Assembly: GCA_016806645.1 (NCBI GenBank) | Contig: JACSYO010001315.1 | Location: 1,649,501-1,713,500 of the forward strand | DNA: 64,000 bases | Source of the DNA: Ophiodon elongatus | Taxonomy: Eukaryota; Chordata; Actinopteri; Perciformes; Hexagrammidae | Direction of reading: 5' to 3' | Part shown: positions 51,640 to 61,002 of the stretch, in pieces | Layout of the letters: each line of letters starts with the position of its first letter | How positions within the stretch are numbered: the first letter of the stretch is position 1 | Program-made: the position numbers and the translations under genes | Notes under the pieces: model-generated | The model's database searches: none | What the model saw: only the letters and a program-made list of their open reading frames with translations | Told to the model about the DNA's origin: nothing

Positions 51640-52075
51640 GCTAAAATCTTTTTTTTCTTGTGAATCATAGACACATAAGATTGCAGCAGGGACTCACCAG
51701 GCCTTGCAACATTTGCTCCCTGGCTCCGGGCCCCATATGTGTCTGCCCATGTGAGTTGTGAATGAAGCCAGGGGGTTACAAATGGGACCCACGTGAGAAC
51801 AACCATCCTCAGGCTCCACATGAACCCCTTTTGTGTGCATTTGCTTTGGCTCATGATTAGAGTAAGGAGGGCTACAATTGAGGCCTCAGATATAACCCTT
51901 TTTGTTGTGCCATCACTATGTGGGATAATATTTGGGAACTCATCTGGTTCCCACATAGTGTATGCCGTGGACACTTGTTGTCCACAAAGCCCATATTTCA
52001 GCCCACACAAGGACAAGTTGCCGGGGGAAGTTACAACTTTTTTTATTGTGGGTAAACACGGTGGATAGGAGTATT
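51640..52075. repeat. structured dispersed repeat carrying a chance 187-codon ORF
   Basis: The segment repeats words built on CCCATRTG/CACATGGG (GGGCCCCATATGTG, CTGCCCATGTGAG, GGGACCCACGTGAG, GTTCCCACATAGTG, AAGCCCATATTTCAG). It contains a perfect 12-bp inverted repeat, CACTATGTGGGA at 51914-51925 with TCCCACATAGTG at 51949-51960. The pattern recalls a fish repeat family built from short CCCATATGGG-like units. The minus-strand open frame 51525-52088 runs through it, but its predicted protein has no recognisable domain, and its MWSLR and WADTYGARSQG segments look like translated repeat. Confidence 0.45.
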
Positions 52076-53043
52076 TCCTGGACAACACAATTGATTTTCT
52101 TCACATTAAAGAAACCATAAACTTCTCTCGTAAAGCAGACCATTAGCAGTCTATTAATGTGCTTCACTGTGCTTGTGCAGCCAATTTACATATTAATGAG
52201 CTTGCACTCACTCACACTTCCACATACAAACAGACAACAAACACACACACACACCTGCCCACATATTCTCACAGAGAACATCCTCCAGTACAGAGAAAAA
52301 AATCAGTAAGAGATCACTTGCTGATTCATTTGAAGAACGATATGGGGGAGCCAGGAATTTTTAATCACGCATTGGTGGGCCATATTGCTCTTTCCTACAT
52401 TTTGGTAGTTCTCTGGACCTGAGTAGGAAAATGGATCATAAAAAAGCCATCATACAGGCCTTTATAGTCCAGTTAATGGAGACCATGTTACTGGTAGAGG
52501 TCTGCCTTTGTCCTCTAAGAGGATTCTACTTTCTGCTCATTCATTTCAATTCTATTGGCAGTCGGAGTCTTTTTCTCTTCTTCTTTTTTTTTACTTTCTC
52601 TTCCTGGCTGCTGTTGTTTCAGGTTTTTATTATTTTCCTTCCTGTCTCTGAAATGGAGATATGGAACATCAGCGCTTTGACCACAGGTGTCCCAGGCTAG
52701 CATCCTCCCTCTACAGCACCACCGCTACTTTAATGACATACAGGGAGTTTTACAGAGTTTTGATTCCCAAGACAACTGGCAGTTGTTATGCTGCAACATA
52801 AATCATTCACAACTACATTCTCGCAAATTGGAATGTGTTTATATTGCTGAGCACTGAGCATCTGGCATTCAAAATATCTCCGGTGATGGATGAACGTCAT
52901 TTCTTTTCTCACTTTTTTTTCTTCTAACTTTTATTTTCTAGCAACTGTGATCCTAACACCACATTTTTCTCTTCCTTCCTCCCTTCCTTATACTCCCCAC
53001 CTCCCTTTCCCTTATTCCTTCTTTCTTTCCTTCCAACTTACAG

Positions 53044-53523
53044 AGGATGAGCTGCAGCTACCTGCTTTGCACTATCCTGCTCTTCGTGGCTGTATTGTTG
53101 GCTGTCACTGTTACCGGCACCATCCTTTTTATGAATCACTACCAGGCCCCACCGATGTCTGACGGTCTACCCCACATCTCCACCAATCAGGATGAAGCCA
53201 ATGCCCTGGTCACCGTTGAAAGAGGCGATGGCTCTCGTATCAACATCTTCATCGACCCCAACTGTCCCGACTACAACAGTAACTTTTTGCGCCTGGAGGG
53301 TGTGCAGACATCCCTGCTCCACTCACTTACTGACCACGACTCTGACCTGAAGTCAGTGAAAGGCCAGGATCGGGCTCTTCTTGTCAGTCTGGCTGAGGAG
53401 GTGGCCAAGCTATCAGCCCATGCGGGGCAGCTGAAAATGGACTACGAATCTTTACGCAGGGGGCAGGGCAGCCTGGGGCAAGACCTTAACACACTGCAGA
53501 CGGAGCAGGGACGCCTCATACAG
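53044..53523 (+). CDS. fibcd1: fibcd1 exon 2: membrane anchor, stalk and coiled coil
   Basis: This 480-nt exon encodes residues 25-184 of the FIBCD1-like protein. It opens RMSCSYLLCT, continues into a hydrophobic helix at about residues 30-54 (rich in Leu, Val, Ile and Ala, ending TILFMNHY), then a short spacer and the conserved ANALVTVERGD and IDPNCPDY segments (Cys98). Residues of about 105-184 are Leu/Gln/Glu-rich with heptad-like spacing and end LNTLQTEQGRLIQ; the mammalian protein, as I recall it, ends the same block LSALQSEQGRLIQ. The fold is a type II membrane protein: N-terminus inside, coiled coil outside for oligomerisation. The exon has CTTACAG before it and CAG/GTGAGA after it, and is in phase 0 at both ends. 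The internal ATG at 53047 is residue 26, not the start. Confidence 0.97.
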
Positions 53524-56500
53524 GTGAGACACGCCCACACAAACGTATAAAAGTATAAATGCCAGCGATGCAGAGGACATGCATTTAATAGATAATGTAT
53601 TTATCTAATCTATTTAATATATAAATATGAGAGACAACATACCAAAAGCAAAGATATAGGGCTGTAATGGTGATCATTGAATACATTAAAGGTGGTATTT
53701 CTATGATTATGAATTTGCAGGAGCCATAGCATCATTCTCGTTAAGCCATATAAAGTAGTGTGTAATACACAAATATGCAAGGGTTTGACATCCAATGCCC
53801 TGCAAATGATCTGGAATGGTGGAATGTATTCCATCCAGGCACGTTGTCTTGAATGGCTCCTTTTGTTCCTAATGGTTTAGATGCTGAACTGTGGCTTGCA
53901 GCCAACTTCTCTTTCATAACTAGATTTGTGAAGAATTACTGCATTATATTTATTTGTTTCTTTTTTTAAAAAAAATGTAATGATTGAACATAGCCATTAT
54001 TGGTTGAGCAGTAAAAACAGATGAACTGAATCCGGTATACTCAAGTAATGATTGTAAGTACTGTACAGAGGCGCTCAAGGACTGGATTGTGAAACCCCTA
54101 TCAATATGTATTGATTGTGAAACCACCTTAAAATGTGGGACAGCTCATTGGACTTGAAGTCGGTCTCATTTAGTCCCTTCCTTTCCTTGACTGCAAAATC
54201 CAAACACCCATCATTCACTAAGCCAGTGCCAAGTCACCCATGTTAATTTCTCCTTGCACTTTACGAACCCAATAGCGACTAGATTGAAGTGCAAATAAGG
54301 CTTGTGTTCTGCTGAGTAGAGCTCGCTCAGTCTAGTGTTTGAAGATGAGGTCACAGGGGAAGAAATGTCCATCAAGATTCAAGAACCGGAACAACTTGCA
54401 CATTAATTCAATAAGATAACATAATGTGTCCCTAGATGTGTAAGACAGACTCCACATTGGATGAAAACATGATTAGACCCCCTTTAGTTTCGCACTGTCT
54501 ACATTGATTTATTGACGATGCATTTCCTGAATGTGCGTGGAAAATCTTCACACCACATGCTCTTTTAATTTTGGCCCATCAGGCTCATTCTCTCTATTCT
54601 GAAGTAAATAGATTTCATAGCTGCCAACCATACAGCTCAAACAACTGAATGCTTTCTGCCTCTGCCAGTCCTTCCTCTTTAGCTCATGGTTCAACATTGT
54701 TTAGAAATCACTCAAAAACTCACTGGATTGGTTTGCACTGCCTCGCTGGGCTTAAGAAACCATGGGTGCTGATTGGTAGTCCACTGGAGGCAGAAAGAGG
54801 GGTCGTCCCCTTTGCTGTTAATGTGGTGTAGGTGGCATAGCGCAGTGGGCACTGGGGCTAAGTGGAGGTGGTGCATGGCAGCCCAGACACTCCAGGTGAT
54901 TGATTTCCTCTTTGGAGGCGAGGCATGTGGTGCGCGCATCCGCTGTTTTTTGCCTGACACGATGGTGTGACTGTGTGATCTATGAGCCACCTGTGGCCGG
55001 GATTTCTGATTTATACGACGACACAGAGCTGACTGTGCCAGTGTTAGTAATGGCTCTGTGTGCACCACAGCCCCCTGAAGAACAGTTTCACCCCGCCATA
55101 TAGTGAGAAACCCTTTCACATGCCCCCGAGGAGATAAGCAGGAGAATCTGATTGCGGTTGGTTTAGGAGCGTTGTGTTTTGATTTTTCACAAACCGACGT
55201 ATTCATCTTTCCCCGTGAGTGTTTGCAGCCTCAAATAGAAAGGCGTGCATTTGCATTCACATAAACAACATCGATGGGACCAGTGACTATATAGGAAGGT
55301 AGCAATACATTTAACTGATAGTTAGGCTGCGGAGCGTTTGACAAGTTGCAGCATGTTGCTAGTGTCTACTCTAAGTCAAAACTCATACTATTGGGAGTGT
55401 ATTTCCTCCTCCTTCAGTTACCCCTGAATATTACAGGCCCAGGAATTGAGCCCTGGGGCGTTCTTCATGGCTTAATCTCCTCATAACATTGCCCATGATT
55501 TTTAGATACAACCTGAACTGACATAGGACCAAACCAGATGGACTGGTATTTTTCCTGAATCAGCATTATTTAGTGCCTTCATTAATGCGGTCTCTGTGGT
55601 ATGATTTTGTCATGAGCCTGATTGAATATTGTCATTAAATCAATTTACATTTAGAACGTAATTAGCATAATTACCACACACACTCTCACACCCACACAGA
55701 CATCCTGACACCTCTCTGTAGTTACCACCTGTGGATAACTAATGAAGCAAAAACAGACATTAGCCTGTCAGCACTTAAAGCCACTCCCTGACATTTGTCT
55801 TGCCTCACTGACAGTTGCATGTCAAATTCTAAAAATAGAATGAAGTGCGTGCTGTTTGCTTCGCTGTTTGTTGACAGTAACAGAACAGTGTTGCTCTATT
55901 TAAAAAAGTGACCTCAGCATCACATTTGATGTAAATCCAGGAAAAATCCAATGACCTTAGTCCCAAAGTACAAACATCCTCACATTGCTGTGGTGCGTAC
56001 CATCAAATCTTATGAAGTGTTTCTCATCACAGTATCCTCAACGGCATGGTAACAAGTACAAACTTTTGGCAGTGGTATGAATTACATCAAAAATTGCTAA
56101 TGTATTTGTTTAGCTCTGACCAATAGTGGCAGGCCTGAGCACAAGCAGGCAACCGTGTATAATGCCCACCAGCTGGTGTTCTTGTGACCTGCACCCCTAC
56201 AGCATTAAATAAATGGAAAGGTAAGATCCCCCACAGCAGAAGTCCAACAGACATAACGACATAGTTCACATATTCATCTGACTTGACATTCAGTTTTGCA
56301 CAATGTCTGACTGCAAAAAAAAGAAGACTGCAAGGGCTGCAAGGAAGAGCATGACTTACTGATTTCCTTGAACCACAGGTCACAGTTTAAACTGAATTTT
56401 GTGCCTGTGGAATATTAATGTGTGACTAGTGACACCCACAACCTCTGGTACGTATCTAGGGGCCAACCTCTGCTGCTGTAGAATAGAAAACCATATTGGG

Positions 56501-57926
56501 TCAAGATGTTCACTCTGGTGGACACACAGTCCTTTGAGGACTTGAAAAAGTAAGAAATTCACACAGTGCTTGTTGCAGCTGGGGATGTGATACAAATAAC
56601 TTCAAAACCCCAATAACATTGGATAATGATAAGTCACATACAATGTGGAAACCAAATTCAATTGAGAAAATGGGTAGCTTCAAAGATATCTCTATTAAGG
56701 AAATTAAAGAAAATATATATTGAAGCCATTTGCTTACAACATCAACAATATCGAGAGTTCTTGTGATTCAGTGCAATATGAATTACTGGAAATGTGGTTT
56801 TGTAAAATATAATGTTATTATGTAAGCAAAATAAGATGTGTAATATCAAGTGGTACAATTATACAGATATCTCAAAACTGTGACAGCAAATTGTGAGACA
56901 CAAATGTAATACAGTTTTGAGGGAGTGTTGCTCAAGAGAAACGTCCTGTATGGCCAATAAGCGTGCAGAAACATTAAAGGGTCACATCTGCACTTTATTA
57001 ATAAATAATGATTTAATTGTACAGCTGGACTCTTTGCCCCACCCAACCCCTACATCAAACTACGCATGGACAGTCTCAAAAGCCTGATCAAAGACCAGAG
57101 ACTCTCTGTATGGTATGAACCAGATTTGCTATGAAAACATTCCTTTTATGTGGCGGAGGTTCTGTCAATCATCGGGGAAATGTTTTATTCATTGTTCCTA
57201 TGCTTGAGAAGCCTCTTATATGTCTGGGATTTCTGATTTCTGTTTAGTCAGAAGGATACAGGAAGTGAGGCAGAGGTTGTGGCGCGTTCATACAGTAGAT
57301 CAAGTCAAGTATATACTCATGTTCAATTACCATCTGTTTGCAAGGGAGGAACCTAAAGTATGTGAATGGAGGGCACCCATAACACTTTGTCCTGTCAATC
57401 CAGGATGTTCACTTTATGGATTTGAAATGTTATTTAAAAAGAAAAGCTCCAGCTGTAGTTTATTGGCATCAGAGAAACAACCCACATGGAAAACAATTAG
57501 CCACCCGGATGCTCTTGAGCACAAACTGTAGTCAGATGAACAAAGCTTCCAATCGAGGCTAAAGTTGAGGCGTCCTCTAAAATGCAGGATGTGGGGACAT
57601 CTGAGCGGAGAGGTGGCTGGGAGCTACACGGCTGGGAACGTGCAACACAATGACAAAAGAATGGGGTTAACAATCCGCACCCTGTGGACATCTGATGTTG
57701 TTATGTACTTCATTAATATATTTTTGTATCTGCATTTGGCAGAATTCATTTTGGAGATGCAGGGCTCCAAGTTATGAATTTAAACAATTAACCGGCCTGA
57801 TATTGTCAAGATTAATCCATTAATTGTTTCGTCTATGAAATGTCCCAAAAGAATTGTGAGAAACAAAAACAATAAAATATATTGCTAATATAATATATAT
57901 ATATAAAAAAAAAAAAATCAGGAAAG

Positions 57927-57999
57927 GGAAAACTATCTCCTAATGATGCGGGTCATGTTTATATATATATGACTCGCATCATTAGGAGATATGTTTTCC
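57927..57999. ncRNA. near-perfect 30-bp hairpin, possible microRNA-like or foldback element
   Basis: The left arm at 57927-57956 (GGAAAACTATCTCCTAATGA...) pairs with the right arm at 57969-57999 (...TCATTAGGAGATATGTTTTCC). The only imperfections are one G-U wobble and one single-base bulge, around a 12-nt AT-rich loop (GTTTATATATAT). The 73-nt size, arm length and small loop fit a microRNA precursor; such close complementarity also fits a young foldback (MITE-like) sequence. It lies within intron 2 and could be transcribed with the host gene. I do not recognise the arms as a known microRNA. Confidence 0.4.
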
Positions 58000-60806
58000 G
58001 GTTAGCTGAAAGAACTGATTGGTAGGTGTCCAGCAAAGCACATTTGTTTGAAATGTTCTCATTATCCTCAACCTCAATCGGTTACTTTGATTTATAGGTG
58101 AAGTAGTGGAATAGCTCCAATGTGCTTGAGGCTTTAAATAATTTTTAACTTGCAAGAGCTACATCGCTTAAGAGAGAGTGGGCGACTCCTCGATGGCTCC
58201 GCTCACTCCCCTCCAAGCTCCAGTCGACTGGACAGCCGCTGTCTGTGAGGTGAAGATGTGTTGTTAGGCAGGTGGCGACTGAATTACTTTATTTAACCCG
58301 CCAGTTCCAGCCTTGCATCTCCCCATTGTTCTGTGAATTTACCCCACGGGGAATTGTCTCTGCCATATGCAACATCAGATTAAGGACAAGGAAAGAACAC
58401 CTTTCATTATGTGTTTCAAATGATTCAATTATGTTTAATTCTCTTAAGGTTAGACTCATTAGACAGACATTAAACCAAACTGGATTTGAATGAGAGTAAC
58501 AACCAAAGAGCTTGATTTTGAGTGCAGGTGCACCACGTGTTTTTGTGCGAGTCGTGTTGAGATTTAAAAAGGACCTCTTTGTAAACATTTTAATTTAGCC
58601 CCTTTCCTGAGTCTGCCGCAGATGTGAAAACAAAAACAAACAAACAAACAAATGCTGGCGTGTAAAGCTTTTCTCATAAAAAGTGCTGTGGTGTGACTGA
58701 TTTTATGAGCCAATGGAAAGGCTGCCTAATGAGAGCTAATTACATCATGATGCTAATTGATGTGTCAGCCAAGGCTTGTCGATAGTCTGCTTTTGTTTCT
58801 GCCTTTCAACAAACACAAAAGAAAACATGCAATGTACTGTATTCTATAATTGAATCACAACACTGAAAGTATAGAGGCAAACTCATTGATCAAATAATGT
58901 TAAACTTAAAACAACAACTTTACTTTACGCTGCCACACATACGCAGAAACAAAAACACATAAACAAAACACATAACCCAAATTTTCTTTTTATGCATCCT
59001 GCCTATAGCACAGTGGGACATTTCAGTATAGTATGCATGCATGTGGTTTCCTTTGTACTTTCATGTGGGTCCCTAAATGTGCTATTGTTGTTTATGACTG
59101 TGTGTGTGGGTTAAAGCCCCAGTGCCCATGTAATATGATAGCTGTGCAGCTTGCTGTGCCTCAGAGGTGCGTTGCATAGTTATTGAGGCCAGAGAAAGGC
59201 CACCGGGGTTTCTGTCTAATGCAGTTTTAACACCTGAATATAGCTGCACAGACACACCTTTGCTAGGACACTCTGAACCCCTTTATAAATGACTTTCAAC
59301 ACTGCATGTCTTGGTGTGTGTGTGTTTTTGGGAATGTGCCTGTGTGTATGTGGGTGATAAAGTGGAGGAAAAAGGGAAGAAAGGTAGTGAGAGAGGCACT
59401 GGGTATGTGTGAGCGTACGAAGAGCTACACCATTTCTCATACCAGCAAAAGTATAAAGTCTGTGGATACATGTGGGGCCCCGAACACCTGGCTCTGCATA
59501 GGTGTCGGCCAACTAGGGCAATATGTGAAAACGACCTTTTGGCAATGAACAGCACATAAAAGGCTGCAGGTAAGAAAGTGACCACAGTAGATCAGAGAGG
59601 TTGCCCTGCTCTCCGCAAGGCCTAGCACATACATTCATCACCTGGCTTCCCACAGGGAACTTTGTATTTCACAGCATTCACCAGGGTGCAATATGGGATA
59701 GGGTACCATGTGGTGTCTTTGCTACACTTTGCACTTTGGTGTTCCTAAAGATCCTGTAAGGACTATGCTGTACCAGTGGTTAAATACTGTATGATTTAGC
59801 CCATTAACAAATGAAATATACTATACATTATTGCTATTTCCTCAAGAATAAAAACACTTTTTCGATAGACTTACCCCTTTCAAAGTCACATTGTCATCCC
59901 ATGGCAATGCAGTTGAAACTCCTGTGAAAACTGTCCTTGCTGGTGTGTTCAACGATGCACTGAGTTGGCTGTTGAAAATCGCTGCATCCCCAAGCTATTA
60001 ATATGGAATCAAATCCAGAAAACATACACTACGCAGACATGGACATTGTGAGACTGATCAAGGGGACAATGAGTTCCCTCTTGCAGTCTCATTACTATGC
60101 CAATGTGATGTAACTCTGACAAAATAAGAGGCAAAAAAATAAATAATATGTTTTGGATTGCTTATCTTAAAAGTCATAATCCGTAAGCGTTCCGTTCTGG
60201 TCGATTTGGCGACACCTGTGCTTACTGGTGATAACGCTAAGAAGTTCTTAACAATACAAGTCCCAGACTTCCGTTCCAAATGACTGGGGGCAAGAAACGT
60301 ACTTTGTGCAGCTACCGTGTGAGAAATACAACTGAGGAAGACAAGCAACTCATGTATTTCCTTCTTTGCTCAGCCATGATGAAAATGTCTTCATACGTCT
60401 TCTTTATTGCGCTGTACTCGTTGCGATGTGAGAATGATTCCTCTTCGAAAATGCCTGGGACCGGCTGTTCTGCTCTTCCAAATTACGACATTACAAGAGT
60501 TTTGAAAAAATTATATTTGTTATGTCAAGTATGCTCATGTATTGTTTTCTGTGAATCTAACACCATTCAAATCCAGTGTAGGAATGATGGAATATGGTTT
60601 CAATGGCAATGGTATTGCATATTGGGTTTCATATGATTGGAATCTTAAGGATTATAACTCTTTTTTTAATGTAGTAAAGTAAATGGAATTCACTAACTGC
60701 CTGGAAGGTTGTTAATACCTGTAAATAGTCAGAAGCAATATGAAGTTTATACAGCTTGTAGCACCATGTATAATCATATTGTTAATAGATCTAATGTGTA
60801 TATATA

Positions 60807-60838
60807 TGTGTGTGTTTGTGTGTGTGTGTGTGTGTTTT
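60807..60838 (+). promoter_or_regulatory. (TG)n-T4 tract at the exon 3 splice acceptor
   Basis: Directly upstream of the exon 3 acceptor, the sequence reads TGTGTGTG, TTT, then (TG)9 at 60817-60834, T4 at 60835-60838 and GCAG. UG repeats at this position bind TDP-43 and CELF-type proteins in other vertebrate genes; the best-known case is CFTR exon 9, with its (TG)m(T)n acceptor. A CTAAT word at 60791-60795 is a plausible branch point about 50 nt upstream. Confidence 0.6.
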
Positions 60839-60842
60839 GCAG

Positions 60843-61002
60843 CTGCTGTCAGACAGTCAGATCAACATGGTGAAGGTAGTGAACTCAGTGAGTGATGCTC
60901 TTAACGCCATGCAGAAGGAGAACGTGGGCCTGAAGGCGCGCGTCAAGGCCGACTTGCAGAGGGCACCAGTCAGAGGGGCCCGCTTCAAGGGCTGCGCCAA
61001 TG
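60843..61002 (+). CDS. fibcd1: fibcd1 exon 3: end of coiled coil and basic linker to the fibrinogen domain
   Basis: The 160-nt exon encodes residues 185-237 plus the first base of the next codon. It begins LLSDSQINM, continues VVNSVSDALNAMQKEN and ends KADLQRAPVRGARFKGCAN. The mammalian protein, as I recall it, has LLSESQ, LVNSVSDILDALQ and KADLQRAPARGTRPRGCATG at the same places, so identity is clear. The first part completes the coiled coil. The second is a short Arg/Lys-rich linker with Cys235 just before the fibrinogen-related domain. The exon starts in phase 0 after TTTTGCAG and ends in phase 1 at G/GTAAGA. Because 160 is not a multiple of three, skipping it would shift the frame. The fibrinogen-related exons that carry the acetyl-group and calcium sites are downstream of the window. 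Confidence 0.96.

Larger units (their letters stand above)
44326..53043 (+). other. fibcd1 intron 1, last part, with exon 2 acceptor
   Basis: No exon is recognised before 53044. It contains microsatellites (45957-46013, 49098-49169, 49682-49760), a T23 run, a patch near 44780-44910 (GAACGGTTCTCGAGATATGC) resembling a dispersed fish repeat, and the structured repeat at 51640-52075. The last 120 bases are an exceptionally long pyrimidine tract (TTCCTTCCTCCC, TCCCTTTCCC, CTTTCTTTCC) ending CTTACAG, a strong acceptor for exon 2. Confidence 0.7.
53524..60842 (+). other. fibcd1 intron 2
   Basis: This 7.3-kb intron is bounded by the GTGAGA donor at 53524 and the TTTTGCAG acceptor ending at 60842. 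I see no internal exon. The open frames at 54712-55206 (minus strand) and 60280-60636 (+) have no recognisable domain. It contains a strong hairpin (57927-57999), an AAAC-rich run near 58627-58650 and AT-rich unique-looking sequence. The acceptor has an unusual (TG)9T4 tract in place of a normal pyrimidine tract. Confidence 0.75.

Noticed and set aside
53047..53550. A 167-codon ORF starting at the ATG at 53047 as a complete protein
   Set aside because: The homology begins before this ATG, the codon before it follows a CTTACAG acceptor, and the frame reads past a GTGAGA donor at 53524 into intron. It is exon 2 of the FIBCD1-like gene.
54712..55206. 164-codon minus-strand ORF in intron 2
   Set aside because: No recognisable domain or membrane/signal features, and no supporting gene structure on that strand.
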